From assembly GCA_026874595.1 (NCBI GenBank), contig CM049321.1, forward strand, positions 16,319,979 to 16,383,978: DNA of 64,000 nt, read 5' to 3'. Below, one piece after another: positions 1 to 11,233 of the stretch (position 1 is the stretch's first letter; the number at the start of each line of letters is the position of its first letter). The notes below the pieces were generated by a model, which made no database searches, was not told the DNA's origin, and saw only the letters and a program-made list of their open reading frames with translations. The DNA comes from Sipunculus nudus. Lineage: Eukaryota; Annelida; Sipuncula; Golfingiida; Sipunculidae. A program made the position numbers and the translations under genes.

Positions 1-262
1 AAACAGACGTTCATGAGAAACCTTACCCAGACTGAGTTAATTTTGTTTATTTAGTGTTATGTTTTTATATTAAGTTTGTTCTTTTAACTGACTATATTCA
101 GATTATTTTCATTCAGTTGTTAAATAAGAATTCGAATTATGTTGAATTATGTTGGGAACCGTAGGCCCTGTGGCCATTTTTCCTGAATAAAGGTCTGTTC
201 TGTCCTTGACGTGTTCTCTTCATTCTGGTGTCTGCACTTTCTCTTCACAGGGGGCTCCCATG

Positions 263-811
263 TAGACTGGTACCCCGCTCTATTATGGCACCGCTGCTCT
301 AGGCCAATCATAGAGACGGGCGTACAACGCCATCTTCAGGACTCCCGGCAGACTGGTTCCAACTCAAGTCTGACTCATATATGATATAAATCAGCATTTC
401 GTTTGCTCAGAGAAGTTGTTAAAAGTTGGCTGTACATTTCGTGTGACATTTATGATTAGATTAATAGATATTAATAATAAACCAATGCCACGTACAGTGG
501 AATATCAAGTATTCAGTATATCGTATGATTCGTATCATCTATACATCCATCAGTCAATTTTTGTGCAAAAACTAATTTTTTCAATATTTGGAAACTTTAA
601 ATAACTAAAGAAAGTAATTTTATAAGTAATCTTCACGGATAACCAGCCAGGATCGCGAGAACGTCCATGACAATCGGTGTGAGCGTACAGACTGGAGTTG
701 GAACCAGTCTACAGGTAGGTCAGGAGTTGCAACTGGGAGTACTGAAGATGGCGTTGTACGCCTGTCTCTATGCTTGGCTTGAGGGCCTTAATAGAGCAGG
801 GTACCCGTCTA
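263..811. repeat. Inverted repeat, foldback or MITE-like
   Basis: Bases 263-364 and 695-811 are imperfect inverted copies of about 100-117 bp. Both arms share the core GGCGTTGTACGCC and a block reading GTACCC(T/C)GCTCTATTA in one orientation. The right arm carries an insertion of about 20 bp near its outer part. The roughly 330-bp AT-rich centre holds no convincing gene. The arrangement fits a foldback element or MITE, but no target duplication was identified. Confidence 0.6.
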
Positions 812-896
812 GCTCCCATGCGGCTTGTATTGGAAACCTCCATCTGACCACCTCCTGTAATATATGTTTAGATTTGTCTGTGCGTGTATGAATAAC

Positions 897-1070
897 CTTG
901 ACATGTCGGCCTTGCGTGGCTCCACCTGCCGGAATCCAAGCATCTTAAGGAAGAAGCCCCTGTCAGTCTGTAGCCCGTGTCACACCGGAACACCACAGTC
1001 TTCCCATACTCGAAACTCGTTCCTACTGTGTCCCCGTTGGCAGGGGTCCCCAGATTACGGCAAGTGACAA
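897..1070 (-). CDS. Exon 4: second sushi (CCP) domain of a secreted TSP1/EGF/CCP protein
   Basis: The minus strand encodes a sushi domain starting CRNLGTPANGD, with four cysteines at predicted protein residues 191, 217, 231 and 244 and the usual G-Y-x-L and W-S near the end. The acceptor is TTTTATAG at 1071 and the donor is G|GTTATT at 896. The 174-nt exon is phase 1-1, like the upstream CCP exon, and the split codon gives Ile. If the donor is not used, the frame stops after about nine more residues at 868, so this could also be the terminal exon. No further exon was recognised in bases 1-896, so the gene may continue off the left edge. CCP modules are protein-binding units of extracellular proteins. 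Confidence 0.75.
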
Positions 1071-1415
1071 CTATAAAATAAATTCAAATGAGACAAATGA
1101 AATATTTTCACAATATCATTATCTGCGACGAATATGTTTCAATAAAACAAGAACAACTGCCGTAAAGATTCGTCTCCCAACACCCTGTATATCAGTGCAA
1201 AATAAGCCTCAGATCCAAAAATGTTAAACAACTTATTGGTCGAGGAACTACCTTGATAAATTATAAGGGTAATTTTTTCCATGATGGAGTATTAAAGATT
1301 CGATGATTCAATGATTTCTGTCGCACTTTTCGGCTATTTCATTATAACAGAGCTATTGATTGGTATTAGTGGGTCGCAGGGGTTTGACGTCTCCGACAAC
1401 ATCTTACATTAAATA

Positions 1416-1416
<1 letters not shown>

Positions 1417-1468
<52 letters not shown>
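1417..1468. repeat. (TA)n microsatellite
   Basis: An uninterrupted TA dinucleotide run lies in the intron between the two CCP exons. Confidence 0.95.
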
Positions 1469-1471
<3 letters not shown>

Positions 1472-1897
1472 CCATTGTCACAAGGGATCATAATTCTTCC
1501 TCTGAACAAATCGAATGAGTCAAGTGTACTATGGTTTGCAAAATAATGTATAACATACGTGTTCTCTATAAAGGAACTGTAAAAGAATCAGCGTTTTAAC
1601 GACCTTGCTATATTATTATTGAATTTCTTTCATATCATAATTCATACAGAACTCCCCAAGAAAACAATTATCAATTATTAAATTAACATGTGATATCATA
1701 TAGTATACATTACAAATATATCTACATCATTTTCTTTCTTTTACTTTTTTTTACTCTTCATCTTCGTCATTCAAAAGATTTTTAATTTTATTTGATATGT
1801 AACTTAATGCCGCAGCGAGATCTAAAGCTAAAACATGGACTCTAAAACAGTTGTTGTTCGGAAAAATTACTGAAGTACTGGTCGAAGTTTCACTCAC

Positions 1898-2077
1898 TCT
1901 TGCACTGCGGGGTGGCGCCACTCCAGGTCGCGTTGTTTTGGCAGGTGCGCGTTGATGAGCCAACCAGTCGGTGACCGATGGAACAATTGAACCGAGCGAC
2001 CGTCCCAACATTGGACCTGCCAGAAGAGGGCGTGACGTCACCGTTTGCTGGCTTGCCGGGGAATCCACAAGTAACCC
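1898..2077 (-). CDS. Exon 3: first sushi (CCP) domain
   Basis: The minus strand encodes a classic CCP module starting VTCGFPGKPANGD, with cysteines at predicted residues 131, 159, 173 and 186 and a W-S-G-A-T-P-x-C ending. The acceptor is GTGTCTCAG at 2078 and the donor is A|GTGAGT at 1897. The 180-nt exon is phase 1-1, as is usual for shuffled CCP exons. Its split codons pair with the exons on both sides (Arg upstream, Ile downstream). About 460 bp of intron separate it from the TSP1/EGF exon and about 830 bp from the next CCP exon; the latter intron contains a (TA)n tract. Confidence 0.85.
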
Positions 2078-2541
2078 CTGAGACACATAAAAGGCTTAAC
2101 ATTTTTATAGTCGTCCTTTTAAATGAAGATTCAAGAATCTGGTGTCAGCAATTTTCACAAAATGTTATTCTGTTTCTTAATAAGATAAATCATTGAGTGA
2201 ATAAAATGGGGAAAAAAGAATAATTCAAAAAATAAATTAACGAATGATTGTATTTTAAAGATTCGAAGCATGTGGACAAAATACAAATATCTGAGGTCAA
2301 CAATGAAAGCACGTTAAATTTTAGTGCATTACTAATGGTTGGGTTCCCATGGCACGTGAACCAGCTGACGGAACAGACAAAAAAAAAGGCTGATTCCCGT
2401 TTTAAGTAAGAAAAACTAATTAAAATGCCAACCTGAAATAGACATGATGAGTGATATTTATTTTCTGTAGGCTTTCATTTCAGACTAAATAAGCAAAAGT
2501 AAACCCTGGTCATTAAATAAGATTAAAACAAAAAAACTGAC

Positions 2542-2798
2542 TTTGTGTACAGCACATTCCGTAATACCCGGGTTTACATTCACAGCTTCCTGCCTGAGGT
2601 GTTCCGCCATTATTACAGAACCTGTTACAGGGGACACTTTTCGTGCTATTTCCGGGACAGCCGTTCGTGTTCACCCAGGCCCGGCAGCCACTAGGGGGCG
2701 CTCTGGTTCTTGTCGCCGTCTTTGTACCGTTATTGCCACAGGGACTAGAGCATAAACTCCAGTCTGACCACACACCCCAGCAAGTAGCGGGACACATT
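2542..2798 (-). CDS. Exon 2: thrombospondin type 1 plus EGF-like module
   Basis: The minus strand encodes a TSP1 repeat and then an EGF-like module. The TSP1 repeat has tryptophans at predicted residues 49, 52 and 55 in a W-x-x-W-x-x-W pattern, CSSPCGNNG, and further cysteines. The EGF-like part is about residues 99-125, with CNNGG, a C-x-C pair and GYYGMCC. The acceptor is TTTTAACAG at 2799 and the donor is CAAA|GTCAGT at 2541. It starts in phase 2 and ends in phase 1, which fits the signal-peptide exon upstream and the CCP exon downstream. TSP1, EGF and CCP modules together are typical of secreted matrix, adhesion or immune-recognition proteins. The exact ligand cannot be read from sequence. 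Confidence 0.85.
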
Positions 2799-3130
2799 CT
2801 GTTAAAACACCATAATATTAAATGTACAGAAACAGATCATGTTATAATTCTGTGTCAATGCACATGTGGGTTAACTCAGGTGAAAAAAAAAATATTGTGA
2901 AACCGGGAAATTCGCGAAGGTTGCGAGGTGTCTTGAATCACGAAAAAAATGTATACACTCGAAAATTGGCTTTCATTGAAAATTAAGTATGAACACGTAG
3001 TACAAGAATACGGGATAAAAAAGGTCATAAATCCCAAGAACATATTTTGCACAGAAATCATGCTGGCTCATTTTTTGAACGCTAATCATGCCAGGGCTGC
3101 CACTCAACGGTGGTTTGTCTTACTTAAATG

Positions 3131-3422
3131 TAAGGCCAAAAAAAAATAAAATTTATGGTTCTCAGGCACTGCCCGCGTCAAATTTAACCCCTCTCATCCA
3201 AAATTTTAATTCGATTTTAATCTTTCAAAAAGATAAATAATACAATTTATGTAGTGTTTTTACCTGTTTATCGTAAAAATTTGTTATTTCATGCTTTTCC
3301 CTGATCAAATGACATTTTTATCAAAACTTACAAACAAGGTTAAAAATAAAATACCCCCCCGCCCGCACTAATTTCTCATATAAAGTGACTGAGAACCATA
3401 CCTTTTTAATTTTTTGGCCTAA
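3131..3422 (+). mobile_element. GGCC-ended MITE, copy A
   Basis: The ends are inverted: TAAGGCCAAAAAA at the left and the reverse complement TTTTTTGGCCTAA at the right. Both are followed inward by a shared TATGGTTCTCAG-CACT block and a GCCCGC motif. The flanking TAA on both sides could be a 3-bp target duplication of the PIF/Harbinger type. It carries no coding capacity. Related copies lie at 7791-8056 (inverted) and 11869-12080. Confidence 0.7.
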
Positions 3423-3461
3423 CGTTCACTAAAGTTTTCGTTGAAGCAATTATATTATTTA

Positions 3462-3810
3462 AAGCGCCCAATCACCTTTCTTGCCTTTATAAACTAAAGG
3501 TAATCCCTTCGAGCTTTTAAAAAAATAGGCCAGAAAACGTGGATATCGCCGCACACAGGCTGCTTGTTTTATTTATATAAACGTGTTTACAATGTGTGGG
3601 GGCCCGCCAAAATAAAATATATTCAACAAGGGCATCTTGCAGCATGTCAGATAATTACCAGAGCTTTGCAAATGACCAACAATTGACCTTTCTACCTCCG
3701 CATATATTATATGTTTTTCCTGTTTGTCAACATTGCTATGTTTACAAACATTTTGTTGATAAACAAATCCATACATCCTTTACGAAGGCGTTATAAAAAA
3801 TGTTCACAAC
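3462..3810. repeat. Dispersed repeat 'R26', copy A (empty site)
   Basis: This stretch aligns with 26583-27165 over most of its length. Shared landmarks include AATCCCTT near the start, ATCCATACATCCTT near the end and a TTTGCAAAT block. The other copy carries an inserted MITE that is absent here. No open frame of note. Confidence 0.6.
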
Positions 3811-4389
3811 CAAAACTACCAGCCAGAAATCACTTGAATTATTTTTCAAAAGGTATGTGAATGCTTACCTATAAATTTCAATTTCAAAACATGCTTGCGA
3901 AAGGTCGATCCATGTTAGTTAATTATATTTGAGTTTTGCTAAAATAATATGTTAAACAGGAGCAAGGAATTATCAAAATATTATCGTTAAAATGTTATAT
4001 AACATCATTCTCTGCCATAGACGAGCTCGTCTGTTTGGAATACTGGGAATCTCGTGGTTTCAGTTACATGCGTTCTGAGGGAGAAGAAGAAGAGGGCACT
4101 AAGAGTAACAAATATCGCGTCAGGCGATTTGTGCTGATGGCTGTTAGCCCGCTGTCACACATTTAAAAAGAAAACGGCTATTAAATTCCAACTATCCAGC
4201 ATATTACCGTAACTCTACCACGGCGTATGTCATTCTTTAACTTCTGTTATATAAATCAATCGCTGTTACCGTTATCTATTATCCATATTAAATCAGAACA
4301 CAAAGCTTTCCACAGGTAGGGCACCAATATGCTATCTGTGCCTGATAACTGTGGCATTATGACCACTAGATACTGACCGTGTCTGCCGC
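3811..4389. other. Intronic DNA, no gene seen
   Basis: AT-rich sequence with no ORF or repeat recognised. It ends in degenerate minisatellite-like sequence. Confidence 0.5.
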
Positions 4390-6660
4390 AAGGAACACTT
4401 ACCCGTGCCATGAAACGTAGGTGTTATGGAACCAGAAGACTAACAGCGCTAGACAACTACAGTATGATAACACCAGAAGACTAACAGTGCCAGACAACTA
4501 CAGCAAGATAACACCAGAAGATTAACAGTGCCAGACAACTACGGTAGGATAGCACCAGAAGATTAACAGTGCCAGAAATTTAAGGTAGGATATTACCAGA
4601 AGACTAACAGTACCAGACAACTACGGTAGGACAACAACAAAAGACTAACAGTGCCAGACAACTACAGCAAGATAACACCAGAAGATTAACAGTGCCAGAC
4701 AACTACGGTAGGATAGCACCAGAAGATTAACAGTGCCAGAAATTTAAGGTAGGATATTACCAGAAGACTAACAATGTTAGACAACTACAGCAGGATAACA
4801 CCAGAAGACTAACAGTACCAGACAACTACGGTAGGACAACAACAGAAGACTAACAGTACCAGACAACTACGGTAGGATAACAACAGAAGACTAACAGTGC
4901 CAGACAACTACGGTAGGACAACAACAGAAGACTAACAGTGCCAGACAACTACGGTAGGATAACAACAGAAGACTAACAGTACCAGACAACTACGGTAGGA
5001 TAACAACAGAAGATTAACAGTACCAGACAACTACGGTAGGACAACAACAGAAGACTAACAGTGCCAGACAACTACGGTAGGACAACAACAGAAGACTAAC
5101 AGTACCAGACAACTACGGTAGGACAACAACAGAAGACTAACAGTGCCAGACAACTACGGTAGGATAACAACAGAAGAATAACAGTGCCAGACAACTACGG
5201 TAGGATAACAACAGAAGATTAACAGTGCCAGACAACTACGGTAGGAAACAACAGAAGACTAACAGTACCAGACAACTACGGTAGGACAACAACAAAAGAC
5301 TAACAGTGCCAGACAACTACGGTAGGACAAAAACAGAAGACTAACAGTGCCAGACAAATGCGGTAGGACAACAACAGAAGACTAACTGTGCCAGACAACT
5401 ACGGTAGTATAACAACAGAAGACTAACAGTACCAGACAACTACGGTAGGATAACACAAGAAGACTAACAGTGCAAGACAACTACTATAAGATAACACCAG
5501 AAGAATAACAGTGCAAGATAACTACGGTAGGATGATATGAGAAGACTAACAGTGCCAGACAACCAAGGAAGGATAATCAAGAAGACAACCAGTGCCGGAC
5601 ATCTACGGTAGGATAACACAAGATGACTAACAGTGCAAGAAAACTACTATAAGATAACACCAGAAGAATAACAGTTCAAGATAACTACGGTAGGATGATA
5701 TGAGAAGACTAACAGTGCCAGACAACTAAGGAAGGATAACCAAGAAGACTACCAGTGCCGGACATCTACGGTAGGAAAACACAAGAAGACTAAGAATGCC
5801 AGGCAACTATGTAAGGATAACACCAGAAGACTAACAGTGACAGAAAACTACGTCAGAATAACAACAATGCCTGGCAACTACGGTAGGATAACACATGAAG
5901 ACTACCAGTGCCAGAGAACTACGGTAGGACAACAACAGAAGACTAACAGTGCCAGACAACTACTGTAGGACAACAACAGAAGACTAACAGTGCCAGACAA
6001 CTACGGTAGGATTACAACAGAAAATTAACCATGCTAGAAAACTACGGTAGGATAACAAAAGAAGATTAACAGTGACAGAAAACTACAAATGGATAATACC
6101 AGAAGACTATCAGTACCAAGCAACTACGTAGGATAAAACTAAAAGACTACCAGTGCCAGACAACTACGGTAGGATAACACCCGAAGACTACCAGAGCCAG
6201 ACAACTACAGTAGGAAAACACCATGAGACTATCAGAGCCCGACAACTATGTACTGGTAACACATGAAGACTAACAGTGACAGAAAACTACGTCGGGATAA
6301 CACCAGTTCACTTACAGTACCAGACAACTACGGTAGGATAGCACCAGAAGACTAACAGTGACAGACAACTACAGCAGGATAACACCAGAAGACTATCAGA
6401 GCCAGGCAAGTACGTTAGGATTGCACCAGAAGACTAAAAGTGCCAGACGACTTCAGCAGGATAACACAAAAGACTAATAGTGCCAGACACCTACGGTAGG
6501 ATAACACCAGAAGAATAACAGTGCGAGATAACTACGGTAGGATGATATAAGAAGACTAAACCTGCCAAATTACTACGGGAGGATGACACCAGAAGATTAA
6601 TCGTGCCGTATAATTAAGGCACTATGACAGCAGGATACTGACCGTGCAAGATAAATACGG
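4390..6660. repeat. 41-bp minisatellite, about 54 copies
   Basis: Tandem copies of a 41-bp unit around GAAGACTAACAGTGCCAGAC followed by AACTACGGTAGGATAACAACA. Central copies (about 4850-5450) are nearly identical; the edges are degenerate. Neighbouring diverged variants recur with a four-unit period of about 164 bp (4501 versus 4665, 5481 versus 5644). As 41 is not a multiple of three, no long frame runs through it. It lies in the large first intron inferred for the TSP1/EGF/CCP gene. Confidence 0.97.
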
Positions 6661-7790
6661 TGATTCCTCTCTCGTGTCCACTCCGATTCCTCTTCCTCCT
6701 CTTCTTCCTCAAACAACCACCAAATTCTTTTATGACGGTCCTTGATGATTGCTTTGGCTTTCTTAGCTTCAAGGAAAACTTGCCGTGGCGAGGGGCTGGT
6801 TGCGGCACCTGTATAGCTGCATAGAAAAATAAAAGCTCGAATTTTCTATTTTGTCTTTTCATATGAGAAAACCACTTTGCCAAATAAAGCAAATATGAAA
6901 ACTGCTGAGATGGTCTTAATAATCTGAAAATGTGTGTTAAGCTTGTTGTAGAGCTTTTCTCAAGGCAGCGCACCAACAAGGAAGCTCAATAAAAGATATT
7001 TGCATACCTTGACAAAACATTCAGATCAAGGGAAATAAACAGGGTTGTTCTCACCATGACAATCTCAACATTTGACTTTGCTATGATTGTGTATACCAAC
7101 ATGTACAAACTATCACTGCCATATAATCTTATATCTCGGGAAAACATTAAATGTTAATCCAAGGCTTCGAATTTAAAGGAGTACAACATTTTTGTCAAAA
7201 CAAATCTTTTTACGATATAAGAACTCTATATCCTTTCCAAGTTCTTTAATAATTACATATCATGTCTTAAGCATTTGCGCCAGACCTATAGTTTACACTT
7301 TGTGTCACGAGCAATAAATGAATTAATTAATTCATGAAATGTACATGTAGAAAATTTTAAAAAATCAGTAGGAAAGGGGGTATTCCAGAGAAAACTCTCT
7401 AAAGAAAACTCTCTACAAAAATATAACCTTATCCCCAATAATATATAAAAGACATGCTAATAAATACATAGACACATTCCATACGCGCCTTTCGCCTTAA
7501 CCGCTTGTTTAATTATTTAGCAAATTTTTAGGGGTGTCAACACCAGGGCTGACACTTGGCCAAGAATCATGCCAACTTGAGAGGGGTGTCACGGGTTTAA
7601 AAACTGGAGTTACCAAGCTCTCATTCATCTTAATACAATTATTTGTCTCTTGTCAGCCCTGGTAACAAAACCCGGATTATCTTACTATACGAAGCGGTGG
7701 TTAAAAAGGAGGAACTATAGAACGACTGTAGTGTATAACCGCTTCGTGAGAAGTGTAATACATGTACATAGAAAGCTGCATTTTAAGTTA
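6661..7790. other. Intronic DNA without a confident gene
   Basis: The minus strand has an open frame at 6614-6979, and an overlapping frame rich in Glu/Arg at about 6660-6800. Neither matches a family I recognise. The rest is AT-rich unique-looking sequence with a short inverted echo of GAAGCGGT at about 7690 and 7738. Confidence 0.4.
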
Positions 7791-8056
7791 TAAGGCCAAA
7801 AAAAAGGTATGGTTCTCTGGCACTTTTTTCAGAAATCAGTGTGGGCGGGCCATATTTTATTTATTTATTTTTTTTTTTTACTTTTATTTTTATGTTTCGA
7901 TAAAAATTTAATATGATCAGGGAAAAGCATAAAAATAACAGACTAATATTGCTAAACAGGTGAAAGCACTTCAAAACAAAGGAAATGCGGGGGTTAAAAT
8001 GGACGCGGGCGGTGCCTGAGAACCATACTTTTTATTTATCTTTTTTTTTTGCCTGA
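7791..8056 (-). mobile_element. GGCC-ended MITE, copy B
   Basis: An inverted relative of copy A. It begins TAAGGCCAAAAAAAA, has the same TATGGTTCTC-GGCACT subterminal block and internal GATCAGGGAAAAGCAT, and ends GAGAACCATAC then T-rich GCCTGA. It is non-coding. Confidence 0.65.
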
Positions 8057-8930
8057 AGTCTCAGGGCAGAAGCTGTATAGGTTTCAAGTGGAACCGTGTA
8101 GTTAGAATGTTTCATTGCAAAAATCTCCAATTTAACCTCTCCCATGCATGGGCTTATAAATTCGTGAGGTGTTTTCAATTGTACATGTAAAACTTTTTTT
8201 TTAAAGGTCGTACTGTTCTTGCAGGGTCCTGATCAGGAACTGAATAATAACCAAATTATTCAGGCATGAAATATTACAGAAATGTTTGATTCAGGTTGTT
8301 ATTATATGGCATGTTCATACGGGCATGTTCTATTCGTAACGTTCGGTGATAACCTATTCAGAAACATTTGATTAATTAAACAAAGGCAAGATTTATTTCA
8401 ATATATATTTAATTTATGTCGTTCAATTAAAGAAATATATACTGTGCAAAAAGTAAAATATGTACATTATATATATATGTGCGTGTGTGTGTTTGTGTGG
8501 GTGTGAATGTGTTAATGTAACAATGTGAATGTTACTTCTCCTACTTTTCTACAGTATTATATGAAATAATATTTATTCCATGCTGTTTTCATAAAGCCTA
8601 ATGTATCAAATCAAATCAACCAGACTGTCTTCAAAATATGCATACTACTTCCCCCTGTATGAAAACTGCTGAAATATTGTCCGTACATTTGTGATATCCG
8701 GATTACTCCTGATGGAACCATTTAGGTTTTGAAAAAAAAAATCAGGAAAAAAATTTCAGGAAAATGTTTTCGTAGCGAGTATGTTTGTTATATCAACTGG
8801 ATCGTGATGATTTAAGCCACTAGCAGCTGCTGGGGTCAACAGCATTTGGAAACTACAGCAGGCTGTCTTGCTGGACGACAAGGCAGTGGCGGGTTTATCA
8901 ACAAGCTGACATGCCGTGAGCAGGGGCGGA
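8057..8930. other. Intergenic or intronic DNA, no gene seen
   Basis: AT-rich, with a short (GT)n stretch near 8477-8510. No gene or recognised repeat. Confidence 0.5.
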
Positions 8931-9119
8931 TCAATGATTTAGGAATTTTAAGGCGGGGGGTCAAACCAAGGACTGATGACAGAACCTCAAAAAAGGTCCC
9001 CAGGTCTGAAAAATTGGGATCCAGGCCATAAGAATAAGTCTGAAACCCTTTAAAAAATTGCTGGGCAAAAAAGGGACGAACCCCCCCCCCCCCCCCCCCC
9101 CCCGTATCCGCTTACGGTT
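8931..9119. mobile_element. hAT-like MITE family 'AGCGGAT', copy 1, with poly-C core
   Basis: It begins CAGGGGCGGATCAATGATTT and ends GTATCCGCTTACGG, an imperfect terminal inversion around GCGGAT/ATCCGC. A run of 23 C (9081-9103) lies just inside the right end. The same family occurs at 26724-26916 and 38827-39031. Confidence 0.55.
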
Positions 9120-10390
9120 AGAACGGTACCAGGATGTCTCGGCAAGGAGAATGCTAAAGCGCAAGAAAAAGCTGAGTGAATGATGTTCAGTTTCACACAC
9201 ATTCCCGGAAAAATTACGTCAGTTTACTATATCAATGGACAGAGCATTGCTTGACACTTTAGCCAGTCCACGCATATAGGTACATATAAATGGGTGCTGA
9301 TGCAGTTTTCACGCACATGGGTTAAATAAGTATGAAATGTTCATATTATACATGAGCGCAGTATGGTGGGGGACGGGCATGCCACCCCCACTTTGTCAAC
9401 CACGGGGGATATCCCGCCCCCCCCCCCCCCCAAGTCTTATTTTGGTGAATATCATATATTCATTAAAGCACGCTCTGACTGCAACCCGTAAAAATAGGGG
9501 TTATTTACAAAAACGTTCACATTCTTGCCTAGTTCCTCAAATATCAGGGTTTTAAAGTAAATAACTTCATGATTGACAACATGACAGGTTTCACTTGTAT
9601 CCGCGACAATGTGGTACTCAGCCATTGTATGCTAAAAATAACCATGCAGGATTTATCGGTCATACGTTTTAGGGCAAAAAAATCTGTTTACTTCATGTTG
9701 GTTTTTGAAGCGATACTTATCCCTGTTATACCAAAATTATGCCATTATTGCTTAATTTTTATTGAAAATTTAAATACCCACCGTCCATGGGAAACATCCC
9801 TTCTCACGCCCAGCCGCCTCGTCCGATACACAGCTTCGATAAAGTGCTTCTCAGAAAACATTTGCCCCCGCAAAAATTCGGTTCTGGATCCAATACTGAC
9901 TTTAACACTATATTGAGCCAATGCGACGTTTAACATTGTATGCCCCATTACAAGGGCATTTGTGCGTGTGTGTGTGTGTGTGTGTGAGTTATTTGAGGCC
10001 TGGTTAAGATGTTAATTGAGAGGTAACATGTCATACTGCCGTGTCCAAAACCGGAATGGAATTCTGCAGACGTACATATGCTTGGCTAGGCTAGCATTAA
10101 AAAATCGAGGCTGTTACCTCCAAAAAAAATGTTTAAAAAGTTTAAAAAACAATAATAAAATATTCTCGTGGTGCCGATCATGTTGATACTCCTAATTAAA
10201 TATATCATACATATTTTAAGTATATGACCTAGTTAACGTTTTCTTCATTATGATACTATGACAAAGCAAACAACATCAGGTAGTTTGCAAATAAATATGG
10301 AATAAGAACAAGGAGGCGAGAGGCTAACTGTTCTGTCACAATGCCAGCATAACATTACTATAATAAGTGCTTCAAACAACCTGGTGCCCG
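9120..10390. other. Intronic DNA, no gene seen
   Basis: Contains a second poly-C run near 9416-9432 and a (GT)n run near 9964-9987. Open frames at 9569-9948 on both strands resemble no family I know. Confidence 0.45.
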
Positions 10391-10580
10391 CTGTATGCAA
10401 TGGCGTCAATTAAACTTCAAGGTTAGGGCTGACTCGTATGCGTGGGAGGGTCATCAAAGTTGGGATAACTTTTTTCTAAACATATATATATTATTTATAA
10501 ACAATATATATATATATATATACATACTGTATATATATATAAATATATATATATATATACACACACACACGCACACACAC

Positions 10581-10636
<56 letters not shown>

Positions 10637-10663
10637 CCTGTATTGACGCCCTTGACTGTATGC
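10391..10663. mobile_element. hAT-type MITE with internal TA/CA microsatellite
   Basis: CTGTATGC flanks the element on both sides (10391-10398 and 10656-10663), an 8-bp target duplication of hAT type. The terminal inverted repeats contain GGCGTCAAT at the left and ATTGACGCC at the right. The interior is a compound (TA)n-(CA)n microsatellite at about 10484-10633. The His-Thr and Cys-Val ORFs through it are repeat translations. Confidence 0.75.
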
Positions 10664-11233
10664 GACCCCATTGGATGGTTCGTGTACACATGTTATTACG
10701 TGTAATTTGAACTGAGTTTTCCTCCGTTCTCCTAGAGGTAAACATCTGGTTCTTGAACGACAGAGTTTTACTTTTTGTCTCAGTTTAAGGTGATAAGTCG
10801 GCGCTGTGAACCGCTTGTGAACATAACAGAGAAATGTGGTTTTACTGGGTGGTTTTTCGAAAGTTAAAGGCACTTTGCAAAGGCTATTTTTGGAACCATA
10901 AAGGGATTTCCCATAAGGATGTCAAGAGCAAAACTGAGACAAGGAGTAAACATCGCCACTGAAAGTTTTTTTCACTTATTTGGCCCATTTTCCCAGGTTC
11001 ATGGGATAATAAGTGCCTGTACGTTTGTGAATATTCTCTGACAGCGTTCCTGAATATAACCAAACCCAAATTTAATCGTTTCTTCATTGGTCAATTCTCG
11101 ACATTCCCTGAAAATTTCATTAGATTCCATTCTTGATTGTTATTTTGTGAACACACACATAAGCACACACACACATACACACACACGAATGGTGATTAAA
11201 ACATACCATGAAGGCGGAGGCAATGAAATACCT
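10664..11233. other. Intronic DNA, no gene seen
   Basis: Mixed sequence with a short (CA)n tract near 11152-11186. Nothing else was recognised. Confidence 0.45.

Noticed and set aside
1751-2196. ORFs overlapping the first CCP exon in other frames (both strands)
   Set aside because: The CCP frame has domain cysteines and splice sites; the others have neither.
2543-2900. Plus-strand ORFs over the TSP1/EGF exon
   Set aside because: Shadows of the minus-strand exon.
4390-6660. CRISPR-like array
   Set aside because: Units are contiguous 41-bp tandem repeats with no unique spacers, in an animal genome.
9569-9948. Overlapping ORFs of 115 and 67 aa
   Set aside because: No domain, signal or splice context; expected by chance in this length.
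10395-10873. His-Thr-rich and Cys-Val-rich ORFs on both strands
   Set aside because: They are translations of a (TA)n(CA)n microsatellite inside a MITE.
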